Shown here piece after piece: positions 54,019-64,000 of a stretch of 64,000 bases of DNA (the first letter of the stretch is position 1; each line of letters opens with the position of its first letter). The notes beneath the pieces were generated by a model. That model saw only the letters and a list, made by a program, of their open reading frames with translations. It did no database searches and was not told the origin of the DNA. Position numbers and translations under genes: made by a program. The stretch comes from Rhodocyclaceae bacterium (GTDB lineage: Bacteria > Pseudomonadota > Gammaproteobacteria > Burkholderiales > Rhodocyclaceae), in the NCBI GenBank assembly GCA_030681195.1, contig JAUXXJ010000042.1, positions 62,001-126,000 on the forward strand, in the 5' to 3' direction.

Positions 54019-55103
54019 ACAGCAGTGACTGCATCGGCCTCGGGGACGATGCCGCGCGCCTTGAGCATCGACGTCAGCAACAGCAATTCCTCCGCCACCG
54101 ATTGCGGGAAGCCCAAGCGGGCGCCGCCACGGTTGTCGGCCAGCAGGTTCTGCAGGTAAACCAGGCAGGCAGGGCGGCCCCATAGCTCGCATATGCGTGT
54201 GGCAATGTGGGGATATTCTTCGATGCTGCGCAGGGATTCGGGACGGACCTGCCAATCCTCCGGCTGCACGTTGAAATGCTGACGTAGTTCCTCGGCAGAC
54301 TTCTCGAACTCGGCCTGTTGTCCATTCTGACGATAAATCTCCAGCAACTTTAGCCAGTGGATTAGTGCCTGCTTGGGCTCGTTGCGAATCTGTTCGGTGA
54401 GCGTTTGTGCTGCGCCATGGCCAAGCCCCATCGACAGCATGATGTCGGCCAGTTCGAGCGCCTGGTCGGACTGACCCTTTGAGGGTTCCATGGCGCCGGC
54501 GCGCTGGATACTTGAGTTTTCCTGTGGTTCCTTGGTTTCAACAGGGGTGGCCGGCTTCGGCGGTGCTGCTGGCCGGGGTGGTTGCGCAATGACAGCCACT
54601 GGCTTGGGTTCAAGCAGAAAGGTGGGCACGGCTTCAGTCGGTGCGGCTGCGGTATTTTCTGCGGGCTTTTTTGTTGTCTTGCGATGACGCTGCGCTATCA
54701 TCAGCACCAGCAGCGCCAGCCCGATCCCGGCCAGAATGTCGCCCCATTCCTCAAAAAAGCTAAGGATGCCGGGCGGTGCAGGTTTGGGTGGGGGAGGCAG
54801 GACGCTGGGCTTGGGCAAGGCGGCGGGTAGCGGGGCTGCGGCGGCTGGCATTCGGGTTACCAACTGGTGTATCTCGCGCACCAGATTTTCGATGCGTGCG
54901 AGCCGCACCAAAATGTCGTCCAGCAGCGCGTCCTGCTCCTTGAACCACTGGTGCAAAGGATCGTTGGCCTCTGCCTGCAGTGTTTGGCTGACGCTCAGGC
55001 GTTCGCTGGCCAGATCCTCTGCCGCAATCGCAGGCGAAGTGGTCAGAAGCGTGCTGGTCAGCAACGCAACAAGAAAATAGTGAGAGGGCAGGCGCTTGAT
55101 CAA
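54015..55103 (-). CDS. FimV-like membrane protein
   Basis: 362 residues: a signal sequence ([20 protein letters not shown]), a short coiled coil, a Pro-rich stretch, a membrane helix at about 130-148 ([20 protein letters not shown]), a Pro/Ala-rich cytoplasmic linker, and a C-terminal region with a FimV/TPR-like stretch ([20 protein letters not shown] and [20 protein letters not shown]). No LysM domain is visible, so it is not a standard FimV. FimV proteins support polar pilus function; that link is inferred here. It is convergent with the Nif3-like gene. Confidence 0.65.
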   Translation of the reverse strand: MIKRLPSHYFLVALLTSTLLTTSPAIAAEDLASERLSVSQTLQAEANDPLHQWFKEQDALLDDILVRLARIENLVREIHQLVTRMPAAAAPLPAALPKPSVLPPPPKPAPPGILSFFEEWGDILAGIGLALLVLMIAQRHRKTTKKPAENTAAAPTEAVPTFLLEPKPVAVIAQPPRPAAPPKPATPVETKEPQENSSIQRAGAMEPSKGQSDQALELADIMLSMGLGHGAAQTLTEQIRNEPKQALIHWLKLLEIYRQNGQQAEFEKSAEELRQHFNVQPEDWQVRPESLRSIEEYPHIATRICELWGRPACLVYLQNLLADNRGGARLGFPQSVAEELLLLTSMLKARGIVPEADAVTAV

Positions 55104-55222
55104 GGCAGGTCAGTAAGAAGCCGGTGTCGGCATTGTGCCGACTGGCTGACGCGCCAAAGCCGTGAATACAATGAGGAATTGGGTGTTTTAGTCCGATTGC
55201 CGGTGTTTCGGCCAAGACGCCG

Positions 55223-55447
55223 TTAGGCACCTTCGCGTTCAGCCAGCCGTCGCAAGACCAGTGGGAACGCGCCGGTCAGGAAGCAGGCAATCGCGGAAAC
55301 GATGAGGCCGATGCCGGCCATCGGGTCGGCGAGCAGGGGGTGGACGTCGTCAAGCAGGCCCGCAAAAGCGGCAATGCCCATGACCGTGCAAGCGCTGCCG
55401 AGGAAACTGAATACGAGGAAGGTCCAGGGCCAGTGATGAGGTTTCAT
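55223..55447 (-). CDS. Small two-helix membrane protein of unknown function
   Basis: 74-residue protein with two hydrophobic segments (FLVFSFLGSACTVMGIAAFA and AGIGLIVSAIACFLTGAFPL) joined by a short Asp/Pro loop and ending in a basic tail. I do not recognise a family. Its ATG overlaps the stop of the upstream paaK gene (ATGA), so it is translated with the CoA ligases. The 119 bp beyond it towards the FimV-like gene show nothing notable. Confidence 0.7.
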   Translation of the reverse strand: MKPHHWPWTFLVFSFLGSACTVMGIAAFAGLLDDVHPLLADPMAGIGLIVSAIACFLTGAFPLVLRRLAEREGA

Positions 55448-56730
55448 GCTGGGTTTCTCAGGTCGACAATGCGTTTTGCCTTGCCGGCGGAGCGCTCGAC
55501 ACCGCCGACATCCATAATCTCGATCTTGGTGTTGATGCCGATCAGCGCCTTGATATGGTGTTGCAGTTCCCGGCCAGCGGCCTTGCGCACTTCTTCGGGC
55601 GCGGTGGCGTATTCCGGCTTGAGTTCGACGCGCACGGCGAGGTCGTCCATGTGCCCCTTGCGCGAGACTTCGAGCTGGTAATGCGGCGAGAGCCTCGGTG
55701 TCTTGAGGATCAGTTCCTCGATCTGCGAGGGGAAAAGATTGACGCCACGGATGATCAGCATGTCGTCCGAGCGGCCGGTGATCTTGCCGATGCGCCGGAA
55801 GCTGCGCGCGGTCGGTGGCAGCAGGCGTGTCAGGTCGCGGGTGCGGTAACGGATCACCGGCAGTGCCTCCTTGGTCAGCGAGGTGAACACCAGTTCGCCG
55901 GCTTCACCATCGGGCAGTACCTTGACGGTTTCGGGATCGATGATCTCGGGGTAGAAATGGTCCTCCCAAATGGTCGGGCCATCGCGCGATTCGATGCATT
56001 CGACGGCGACACCGGGGCCGATCATCTCGGAGAGACCATACAGATCCATGGCGACGATGCCGAGGCGCGATTCGAGCTCGTGACGCATTTCCTCACCCCA
56101 AGGCTCGGCGCCGAAGATGCCGCGTTGCAGTGTCGATTGCGCCGGGTCGAGGCCCTGGCGTTCAAATTCGTCGACGATGTTGAGTACATAGGAAGGCGTG
56201 CCGACGATCATGGTTGCGCCGAAGTCGCGGATCAACTGCACCTGTCGTTCGGTCTGCCCGCCGGAAATTGGTACCACCGTGCAGCCAAGCTTCTCGGCAC
56301 CGTAATGCACCCCCAGGCCGCCGGTGAACAAGCCGTAGCCGTGGGTGACGTGGATGATGTCCCGCTTCGTACCGCCCGCCGCCGCGATGGAGCGCGCCAT
56401 GATGCCCGCCCAGGTATCGATGTCGTTCTGTGTGTAGGCGACGACGGTTGGCTTGCCCGTGGTGCCGGAGGAGGCGTGCAGTCGCACGATGTTCTCCAGC
56501 GGCTCGGCGAACATGCCGTAGGGGTAAGTCTGGCGCAAATCCTCCTTGCCGGTGAAGGGGAACTTTGCCAGGTCGTCGAGTGAGTTGAGATCGCCAGGAT
56601 GGACGCCAGCGGCGTCGAACTTGGCGCGGTAATGCGGTACCCGCTCGTAGGCGCGGCGCAGGGTGACCCGGAGGCGCTCAAGTTGCAAGGATGCTATTTC
56701 GTCCCGGCTCGCGCGGGCGATGTCGTTCAT
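55444..56730 (-). CDS. paaK: Phenylacetate-CoA ligase, paralogue 1
   Basis: 428-residue adenylate-forming ligase that activates phenylacetate or a similar aromatic acid. HASSGTTGKPTVVAYTQNDI is the P-loop, YGLFTGGLGVHYGAEKLG and YGLSEMIGPGVA (motif with Glu) the core, and GRSDDMLIIRGVNLFPSQIE the hinge to the C-terminal domain. It lacks only what PaaK normally lacks. It starts in the stop of paralogue 2, which it resembles along the whole length. Confidence 0.93.
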   Translation of the reverse strand: MNDIARASRDEIASLQLERLRVTLRRAYERVPHYRAKFDAAGVHPGDLNSLDDLAKFPFTGKEDLRQTYPYGMFAEPLENIVRLHASSGTTGKPTVVAYTQNDIDTWAGIMARSIAAAGGTKRDIIHVTHGYGLFTGGLGVHYGAEKLGCTVVPISGGQTERQVQLIRDFGATMIVGTPSYVLNIVDEFERQGLDPAQSTLQRGIFGAEPWGEEMRHELESRLGIVAMDLYGLSEMIGPGVAVECIESRDGPTIWEDHFYPEIIDPETVKVLPDGEAGELVFTSLTKEALPVIRYRTRDLTRLLPPTARSFRRIGKITGRSDDMLIIRGVNLFPSQIEELILKTPRLSPHYQLEVSRKGHMDDLAVRVELKPEYATAPEEVRKAAGRELQHHIKALIGINTKIEIMDVGGVERSAGKAKRIVDLRNPA

Positions 56731-58028
56731 TTTGGCCGGGTATCGATCACGCGCTTGGCCTTGCCGATCGACCGCTCGATGCTGCCGACGCCCTTGATGT
56801 CCACGCGCGTCGAGATGCCGACGTAGGACTTGATGTGGTGCTGCAAGTCGTGGGCGACAAATTCCTTTTCGGCCACGGTGGCGGTGGCGAATTCCGGCTT
56901 GATCTCCACATTGACCACCATCGAATCGAGGTGGCCTTCGCGGTTGACTTCAAGCTGGTAGTGCGGCGAGAGCTTCGGCTGCTTGAGGATCAGTTCCTCG
57001 ATCTGGCTCGGGAAGACATTCACACCGCGAATGATCAGCATGTCGTCGGAACGGCCGGTGATTTTCGCGATGCGCCGCATGCTGCGCGAGGTTGGCGGCA
57101 GCAGACGGGTCAGGTCGCGGGTGCGGTAGCGGATGATCGGCAGGGCTTCCTTGGTCAGCGAGGTGAATACCAGCTCGCCGAGCTCGCCATCCGGCAGCAC
57201 TGCGCCGGTGTTGGGGTCGATGATCTCGGGATAGAAGTGGTCTTCCCAGATCACCGGGCCATCCTTGCTTTCGATGCACTCCTGCGCCACGCCGGGGCCC
57301 ATCACTTCCGAGAGGCCGTAGATGTCGATCGCGTCGATGGCGAAGCGCTTTTCGATCTCCTCACGCATCTGATGTGTCCAGGGTTCGGCACCGTGGATCC
57401 CGATCTTCAACGCGCAGTCGGCGGGATTCAGGCCCTGACGGTCGAATTCATCGGCAATGGCGAGCATGTAGGAGGGGGTGACCATGATGATCTTCGGCTG
57501 GAAGTCCTGGATCAGTTGCACCTGACGTTCGGTCTGGCCACCGCCGAAGGGGATGACGGTGCAGCCGAGCCGTTCGGCGCCGTAATGTGCGCCCAAACCA
57601 CCGGTAAATAGGCCGTAGCCATAAGAGACATGCACCTTGTCGCCGGGCCGCCCGCCCGCCGCGTGGATCGAGCGCGCCATCAGGTGCGCCCAGTTGTCGA
57701 TATCCTTCTGCGTATAGCCGACCACGGTGGGCTTGCCGGTGGTGCCGGAGGAGGCGTGGACGCGTGCGACTTTATTTTGCGGCACGGCAAACATGCCGAA
57801 GGGGTAAGTGTCGCGCAGATCCTGCTTGGTGGTGAAGGGGAATTTGGCGAGGTCTGCCAGTTCGTTGAAGTCATCGGGTTTGACGCCAGCGGCGTCAAAC
57901 TTCGCGCGGATGTGGGCGACGTTGTCGTAAGTGTGGCGCAGGCTCCAGCGCAGGCGTTCGGTCTGCAAGGCAACGATTTCGTCGCGGCTGGCGGTTTCGA
58001 TGGCGTCGAGCGCGCGATCCTTGTTCAT
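56727..58028 (-). CDS. paaK: Phenylacetate-CoA ligase, paralogue 2
   Basis: 433-residue PaaK. HASSGTTGKPTVVGYTQKDI, YGLSEVMGPGVAQECIESKD and GRSDDMLIIRGVNVFPSQIE are intact. The ATG at 58028 (MNKDRALDAIETASRDEIVA) has a GGAGAGGA site upstream; the frame is open for 175 more codons but that part overlaps the divergent paaN gene region. Tandem with paralogue 1, it may handle a different aromatic acid. Confidence 0.94.
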   Translation of the reverse strand: MNKDRALDAIETASRDEIVALQTERLRWSLRHTYDNVAHIRAKFDAAGVKPDDFNELADLAKFPFTTKQDLRDTYPFGMFAVPQNKVARVHASSGTTGKPTVVGYTQKDIDNWAHLMARSIHAAGGRPGDKVHVSYGYGLFTGGLGAHYGAERLGCTVIPFGGGQTERQVQLIQDFQPKIIMVTPSYMLAIADEFDRQGLNPADCALKIGIHGAEPWTHQMREEIEKRFAIDAIDIYGLSEVMGPGVAQECIESKDGPVIWEDHFYPEIIDPNTGAVLPDGELGELVFTSLTKEALPIIRYRTRDLTRLLPPTSRSMRRIAKITGRSDDMLIIRGVNVFPSQIEELILKQPKLSPHYQLEVNREGHLDSMVVNVEIKPEFATATVAEKEFVAHDLQHHIKSYVGISTRVDIKGVGSIERSIGKAKRVIDTRPK

Positions 58029-58154
58029 TTTGCTATCCTCTCCAGGCTCCGATGCGCGATGCCTCATGCATGCTCGGGGCGTAATTTCTCGATGGAACAA
58101 ACCAATCAGGGGCAGAACTTTATCACGGCCCCTGATGACAACGCCGAGGTTGCC

Positions 58155-59837
58155 ATGACGCATCCGCTGTTCGAAAAACATCGTGCCCTGCTGGAAGAAG
58201 CGCAAGCAGCCATCACGCGCCGCACGCACTGGACGCCGTACCCGGAAAATCCGCGGGCCTACGGTGAAACGGCGTTGGATGAGGGCGCGCGGGCCTTTGA
58301 GGCCTACCATAACGCACAGTTCTATCTTGATCAACCCGATGTGCTCGGGCGTTGTAGCGGGGAGGTCTCTCCTTATGGCCTGCCGCTCAACGTATCGTAT
58401 CCGCGCTGTAGCCCGGAAGGATTGATTGCCGCCGCGAAGTCGGTGATGCTGCCTTGGGTGCGTGCCGGCATCGAAGCGCGTACCGGCGTTTGTCTCGAAA
58501 TTCTGGCGCGGTTGAATGCCAGTAGTGCCGAGATGGCCTATGCCTTGATGCACACGACCGGGCAGAGTCTGGCGCGCGCTTTCCTGACGGGAGGGCCGCA
58601 GGCGCAGTCACGCGGCCTCGAAGCACTGGCTTGGGCTTATCGCGAGATGGCGCGGATTCCCGGTCAGGCCGAGTGGCAGCGCAGTCCCAGTCAGCACCTG
58701 GAAAAACGGTTCATGGTTGCCCCACTGGGTATTTCCCTGGTGATCGGTAGCGCCACCCAGCCTACCTGGAATGCCTATCCAGCTTTGTTTGCCAGCCTTG
58801 CCACCGGTAATCCGGTGATCGTAAAACCCCATCCGACTGCGATCCTGCCGCTGGCATTGACAGTTGCGGTGGCGCGCCAGGTGTTGAAGGAAGCGGGCTT
58901 TGCGGCTGATCTGGTCAGCTTGCTGGTTGGCGATCCAGACGATACGCCTGTGGTGCGCGATGTATCGCTACACTCGAGCATTCGCTTGATTGATTATGCC
59001 GGCGCACCCGATCTGGGCAATTGGCTGATTGAAAACGCCCGTCAGGCGCGTCTTTTCGTCGAAACCGGCGGTGTCAATTGCGTACTGATCGATTCGACAA
59101 GCGATTACAAGGCGCTGCTGAAGAACCTGGTGTTTTCATTGTGTCTGGATGCTGGCCAGTTGCGATCGTCACCGCGCCTGATATTTGTCAGTCGGGAGGG
59201 CGTGCAGACCCCTGACGATTTGATCGGCCCCGAGCAGTTCAGGCGGGAACTTGCCTTCGCCTTGGGAAAATTTATCGAGGACCCGGCACGGGCTGTGGAG
59301 ATACTGGGCGCTATCCAGTCGCCTGCAACCGTTGCAAGAATTCGGGCTGCAGGCGATCTGGCCGAAACGGTTGCGGAAGTATTACGACCTTCCGAGCCAG
59401 TCAGTCATCCGCAATGGACGGCAGCGCGTATTTTTACCCCGCTGCTGGTGGCAGCGACAGCCGACCAGCAACATCTTTACATGGAAGAACGCTTCGGTCC
59501 GATTGCCATGGTGGTGACCACCGCCAACTCGGCGGAAAGTCTGGCACTGGCGGAAACCACGATGCGCGACAAGGGAGCGCTCAATTTTCTTGTGCATGCC
59601 ACCCGGCCCCATGTCAAGCAACTTGCCGAGGAGGTTGCGCTGCGTGTGGGCGTGACGCTTTCCTTTAATCTGACCGGCGCTGTCCTTATCAATCAGTCAG
59701 CCGGGTTCGCCGACTTTCACGCGAGCGGGGCAAACCCGGCCGCAACCTGCGGCATGATCGATGCCGCATTTGTGGCCAACCGGTTTTATTTTGCACAAGT
59801 GCAGCAGCACTATCAATCGCCCACAAGCATCGACTAG
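58155..59837 (+). CDS. paaN: PaaN-like aldehyde dehydrogenase-fold protein, catalytic Cys missing
   Basis: 560-residue PaaN family protein linked to phenylacetate breakdown. It begins MTHPLFEKHRALLEEAQAAI, has VIVKPHPTAILPLALTVAVA as the NAD-binding region, and LFVETGGVNCVLIDS with the conserved Glu. At the ALDH nucleophile position relatives have GQMCTTPQ; here it reads GQLRSSPR, so Cys is replaced by Arg. Activity as a dehydrogenase is therefore doubtful. I chose the ATG at 58155 (GAGG 5 nt upstream, matches family start); the ATG at 58092 would add 21 residues. It is divergent from the paaK pair. Confidence 0.85.
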   Translation: MTHPLFEKHRALLEEAQAAITRRTHWTPYPENPRAYGETALDEGARAFEAYHNAQFYLDQPDVLGRCSGEVSPYGLPLNVSYPRCSPEGLIAAAKSVMLPWVRAGIEARTGVCLEILARLNASSAEMAYALMHTTGQSLARAFLTGGPQAQSRGLEALAWAYREMARIPGQAEWQRSPSQHLEKRFMVAPLGISLVIGSATQPTWNAYPALFASLATGNPVIVKPHPTAILPLALTVAVARQVLKEAGFAADLVSLLVGDPDDTPVVRDVSLHSSIRLIDYAGAPDLGNWLIENARQARLFVETGGVNCVLIDSTSDYKALLKNLVFSLCLDAGQLRSSPRLIFVSREGVQTPDDLIGPEQFRRELAFALGKFIEDPARAVEILGAIQSPATVARIRAAGDLAETVAEVLRPSEPVSHPQWTAARIFTPLLVAATADQQHLYMEERFGPIAMVVTTANSAESLALAETTMRDKGALNFLVHATRPHVKQLAEEVALRVGVTLSFNLTGAVLINQSAGFADFHASGANPAATCGMIDAAFVANRFYFAQVQQHYQSPTSID

Positions 59838-59964
59838 GTGGCGTTTGTCAGGTGCCAGAAAGTTGCATCAGTAAAAGTAAGGTACTCATAACGTGATATT
59901 ATCTGAGTCCCTTTTGGCATGTAGCCAAGAGCCTTTTACCTAACCCCCTCGGCAAGGAAGATCC

Positions 59965-61125
<1,161 letters not shown>

Positions 61126-61135
61126 GGGAGCCGAT

Positions 61136-62029
61136 ATGTCCATCCTCATCAACAAAGACACCAAGATCATCACCCAGGGCATCACCGGCAAGACCGGCCA
61201 GTTCCATACCGAGAAGTGCATCGAGTACGCCAACGGCAAGGCCTGCTTCGTCGCTGGCGTGAACCCGAAGAAGGCCGGCGAGAGGATTTTCGATGTGCCG
61301 ATCTTCGCTTCGGTCAGGGAAGCCAAGGCGCAGACCGGTGCCACTGTTTCCGTCATCTATGTGCCGCCTGCGGGCGCTGCCGATGCGATCTGGGAGGCTT
61401 GCGAAGCCGACCTTGATCTGGCGATCTGCATCACCGAAGGCATTCCCGTGCGTGACATGCTGATCGTGCGCAACAAGATGAAGCAGAAGGAAGCCAAGGG
61501 CGGCAAGAAGACGCTGCTGCTCGGCCCCAACTGCCCCGGCCTGATTACCCCCGACGAAGTGAAGATTGGCATCATGCCCGGCCATATCCATCGCAAGGGT
61601 CGTATCGGCGTGGTGTCGCGTTCCGGCACGCTGACCTATGAGGCCGTGGCCCAGCTGACCGAAATCGGTTTGGGCCAGTCCTCGGCAGTCGGTATTGGTG
61701 GCGATCCAATCAATGGCCTCAAGCACATCGACATCATGCAAGCCCTCAACGACGATCCCGATACCGACGCGGTCATCATGATCGGCGAAATCGGCGGCCC
61801 GGACGAAGCGGATGCCGCGCGCTGGTGCAAAGACAACATGAAGAAGCCGATCGTCGGCTTCATCGCCGGTGTCACCGCCCCGGCCGGCAAGCGCATGGGC
61901 CATGCCGGTGCGCTGATCTCCGGCGGTGCCGACACGGCCGACGCCAAACTCGCCATCATGGAAGAGTGCGGTTTTAAAGTGACGCGCAATCCGTCCGAGA
62001 TGGCCAAGCTGCTGAAGGCCATGCTGTAA
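61136..62029 (+). CDS. sucD: Succinyl-CoA synthetase alpha subunit
   Basis: 297-residue partner of SucC. It opens with the CoA-binding Rossmann motif [17 protein letters not shown], and the phosphorylated His is in [14 protein letters not shown]. It lies 10 bp after sucC and is followed by a terminator. Confidence 0.97.
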   Translation: MSILINKDTKIITQGITGKTGQFHTEKCIEYANGKACFVAGVNPKKAGERIFDVPIFASVREAKAQTGATVSVIYVPPAGAADAIWEACEADLDLAICITEGIPVRDMLIVRNKMKQKEAKGGKKTLLLGPNCPGLITPDEVKIGIMPGHIHRKGRIGVVSRSGTLTYEAVAQLTEIGLGQSSAVGIGGDPINGLKHIDIMQALNDDPDTDAVIMIGEIGGPDEADAARWCKDNMKKPIVGFIAGVTAPAGKRMGHAGALISGGADTADAKLAIMEECGFKVTRNPSEMAKLLKAML

Positions 62030-62050
62030 GCAATTTCAGCGACAATTCAA

Positions 62051-62082
62051 GGCGAGCAAGGGTGATTCCTGCTCGCCTTTTT
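62051..62082 (+). terminator. Rho-independent terminator of sucCD
   Basis: GGCGAGCA, 11 bases, TGCTCGCC then five T. It lies 22 bp after the sucD stop and 15 bp before the next gene. Confidence 0.9.
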
Positions 62083-62096
62083 CTTTGGGGGTTCCC

Positions 62097-63050
62097 ATGG
62101 CAATTTTCCTTTCCGAAGCGGATGTGCGCCAGTTGCTGACAATGGACCTGGCGCTTGAGGCCGTCGAATCTGCCCACCGCGCCCATGCCCTGGGCCGGGC
62201 CATTGACATCCCACGCCAGCGCACGCGTGTGCCGACGGCTTCGCTGCATATCCTGCAAGGTGCGTTGCTTGACGAAAACGTGATGGGTTACAAGGCCTAC
62301 ACCGCCAGCCGTGACGGCGCCCGTTTTCTCATCCACCTGTTCGATGCAGCAAACGGCAAATTACAGGCTGGGATCGAGGCCGACTATCTGGGGATGATGC
62401 GCACCGGCGCGGCTGGGGGCGTGGCAGCGAAATATCTGGCGCGGCCGGAAGCGGCGACGGTCGGCCTGATCGGTGCAGGCTGGCAGGCGCAAAGCCAATT
62501 GGAAGCCCTGTGCAAGGTGCGACCGATCCGGCAGGTCAAATTGTTTTCCCGCAACGAGGAAAAGCGCCGTCTTGCCAGCGCCGACTTTTCCGAACGCTTC
62601 GACATTGAGGTCGTCCCGGTCGAATCGGCTGAGGCTGCCGTGCGTGACAGCGATCTTGTGGTGACCATCACCACCGCTGTATCTCCTGTGGTGCTGGGTG
62701 ATTGGTTGTCAGCAGGTACTCACATCAATGCGGCGGGGTCGAATGCGCTGATCCGGCGCGAACTGGATGAGAAGGCGGTTGGGCGTGCCCAGATGGTGTG
62801 TGTCGATAGTCGTGCCACCGCACTGGCCGAGGCGGGTGACCTGCAGCCGGCGCTGGAAAAAGGGCGCCTGCATGCGGGGCAACTGGTTGAGTTGGGCGAA
62901 ATCATTGGTGGCGTGAAACCGGGCCGTGCGGGCGCCGAGTCGATCACCCTGTTCGAGTCGCAGGGCATGGCAATTCAGGATCTTGCCCTGGCACAGCGCT
63001 TGTTGTCGCTCGCAAAGGCACAGGGGATTGGTGCGGAATTGCCCTATTGA
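62097..63050 (+). CDS. Ornithine cyclodeaminase/mu-crystallin family protein
   Basis: 317-residue NAD(P)-binding protein. Substrate-side motifs (GYKAYTASRDGARFLIHLFD, MMRTGAAGGVAAKYL) and the Rossmann loop VGLIGAGWQAQSQLEAL are typical of the family, which includes ornithine cyclodeaminase, alanine dehydrogenase and imine reductases; the substrate cannot be told. The ATG at 62097 has a GGGGG stretch upstream. Residues about 158-165 (LASADFSE) fall on repeat copy 14, where relatives have a stretch of the same length. Confidence 0.88.
   Translation: MAIFLSEADVRQLLTMDLALEAVESAHRAHALGRAIDIPRQRTRVPTASLHILQGALLDENVMGYKAYTASRDGARFLIHLFDAANGKLQAGIEADYLGMMRTGAAGGVAAKYLARPEAATVGLIGAGWQAQSQLEALCKVRPIRQVKLFSRNEEKRRLASADFSERFDIEVVPVESAEAAVRDSDLVVTITTAVSPVVLGDWLSAGTHINAAGSNALIRRELDEKAVGRAQMVCVDSRATALAEAGDLQPALEKGRLHAGQLVELGEIIGGVKPGRAGAESITLFESQGMAIQDLALAQRLLSLAKAQGIGAELPY
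62566..62589 (+). repeat. Dispersed 24-bp repeat, copy 14 (inside the cyclodeaminase-like gene)
   Basis: GCCGTCTT then GCCAGCGCCGACTTTT: 22 of 24 match the consensus and the 16-base core is exact. It is read as RRLASADF, a frame not used by the other copies. Confidence 0.9.
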
Positions 63051-63183
63051 GTCGGCTTTTTGTGCGGTTGGCAAGAAAAGTCATTGACGGACTTGAGGAT
63101 GGGCTGCAAGAATGACGCTTACTGCCCTGTTTCTGTTGCAAATGGGGCGATAGTTTGAGCACGTAAGGGGGAAGTCCACAACA

Positions 63184-64000
63184 GTGGCTGGCAAGCGCAA
63201 CCTGAATTTCTGGAAAAGCGACTGGTTCGTTGGCCTATTGGTCAGCGCGACGGTGCTCGTCCTCGGCAGCAGCAGCCTGCTGCAAAGCCTGGAGCGCAAG
63301 GCCTACGATTTGGCCATGGGGATGACTGATCGCGCGCCTTCTGGTCGCATCGCCATCATCGCCATTGACAAACAGAGCCTCGACAACATCGGCCGCTGGC
63401 CGTGGTCGCGCGAAATTTTTGCCGACATGATTGAGAAGCTGTCGGCGGCCAACGCGAAAGTCATCACCACTAGCGTGTTCTTTTCCGAACCGCAGCGGGA
63501 TGCCGGGCTGGGCTATATCGACCGTTTGATCGAACTGAACAAAGCGCGCCTGACGGCTGAGTCGGCGCTGGCGACTGAACGTGCGGCGGCCGCAGCAGCT
63601 GCCGTCGCTCAAGCCGCCGCGAAGCGCCAGGGTGCGTCGCGTGTGACCGCTGGCAATCCCATCCCGCCACCACAGCAGCCGCTGCCACTTGATCCTGTGC
63701 AGCCGGTAATCGATCCGCTGACCGACCCGATTGGCGCCCTGCTGGCTGAAGCCGAACACAAGCTGAATACGGATCGCCGCCTCGGCGAGGCGATTGCCCA
63801 GGCAGGGAATGTCGCGCTGCCAATGCTGTTCCAGATTGGCGAGCCGATTGGCCGACCGGATCGGATGCTGCCCGAGTTTGTGCAGAGAAATGCGGTCAAG
63901 TTGGCCAATGCCGAGGCCGTGGCGCCGATTCCGACGGCCACCATTGATGCGGGCGTGATCGACACACTGGGCGAAAAAGCGGCGGCGATTGGCCACTTCA
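63184..64000 (+). CDS. CHASE2-domain sensor protein, 3' end cut by the window
   Basis: 272 codons are visible from a GTG start with a GGGGGA stretch 12 nt upstream. A membrane helix (WFVGLLVSATVLVLGSSSLL) leads into a CHASE2 extracytoplasmic sensor: RAPSGRIAIIAIDKQSLDNI, then GRWPWSREIFADMI. An Ala/Pro-rich stretch at about residues 115-185 (TERAAAAAAAVAQAAAKRQG, then IPPPQQPLPLDP) interrupts the usual CHASE2 pattern before GEAIAQAGNVALPM. CHASE2 receptors are usually followed by a cyclase, kinase or GGDEF output domain, which lies outside the window. Confidence 0.85.
   Translation, partial: MAGKRNLNFWKSDWFVGLLVSATVLVLGSSSLLQSLERKAYDLAMGMTDRAPSGRIAIIAIDKQSLDNIGRWPWSREIFADMIEKLSAANAKVITTSVFFSEPQRDAGLGYIDRLIELNKARLTAESALATERAAAAAAAVAQAAAKRQGASRVTAGNPIPPPQQPLPLDPVQPVIDPLTDPIGALLAEAEHKLNTDRRLGEAIAQAGNVALPMLFQIGEPIGRPDRMLPEFVQRNAVKLANAEAVAPIPTATIDAGVIDTLGEKAAAIGHF

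Noticed and set aside
63560..63573. AGTCGGCGCTGGCG in the CHASE2 gene as a fifteenth repeat copy
   Set aside because: The match ends after 14 bases and the remaining 10 disagree almost entirely; kept only as a note.

Overview
The window looks like a chromosomal segment of a GC-rich betaproteobacterium, most likely in or near the Rhodocyclales. This rests on gene order (mlaFEDACB-ibaG-murA-his operon-hinT-tatABC, and kdsD-kdsC-lptC-lptA), a polyhydroxyalkanoate phasin, a PaaK/PaaN aromatic catabolism block and an MSHA-type pilus cluster. The organism is inferred from content only. I saw no tRNA, rRNA, CRISPR array, complete insertion sequence or replication origin.

Layout. 1-11.1 kb: ppk2-pyrF-glnS (minus strand), then crcB, a small secreted protein, rluA, a DUF1778/GNAT toxin-antitoxin pair, hrpA, an EI24 membrane protein and a CinA-like protein (plus strand). 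11.1-14.7 kb: phasin, then the Kdo/LPS transport genes lptA, lptC, kdsC and kdsD (minus strand). 14.8-18.7 kb: a prepilin gene with a sigma-54-type promoter, divergent from a membrane histidine kinase, which converges on an adenylate cyclase. 18.7-22.8 kb: an accessory strip with a porin, small orphan genes, repeated hairpins and three toxin-antitoxin loci whose toxins all look damaged. 22.8-38.2 kb: a minus-strand operon for an MSHA-like type IV pilus, headed by a sigma-54 response regulator. 38.3-43.6 kb: the Mla phospholipid transport operon, ibaG and murA. 43.6-52.1 kb: the histidine operon, with hisC inverted, then hinT and tatABC. 52.1-55.5 kb: an HtrA protease, a Nif3-like protein and a FimV-like protein. 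55.2-59.8 kb: two tandem phenylacetate-CoA ligases and a divergent PaaN-like protein. 60-64 kb: sucCD, an ornithine cyclodeaminase-like gene and the start of a CHASE2 receptor.

The most striking signal is a dispersed repeat. A 24-bp sequence (GCCGTCCC followed by GCCAGCGCCGACTTTT, with variants) occurs 14 times on both strands, 10 times inside genes, and is read in at least four reading frames. Two copies are 63 bp long, and the short form looks like the long form with its middle removed. One 63-bp copy lies in frame inside murA and adds 21 residues; compared with the intergenic 63-bp copy it carries a paired G-C to A-T change in a potential stem. Other copies sit in prepilin leader peptides, just after a secretin lipobox, and in the tatA-tatB spacer. 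It behaves like a protein-tolerated palindromic element or an uptake-type signal; I do not recognise it as a named family.

The genes combine into envelope building (Kdo, Lpt, Mla, MurA, Tat, HtrA), surface appendages under likely sigma-54 control, and central or aromatic carbon metabolism.
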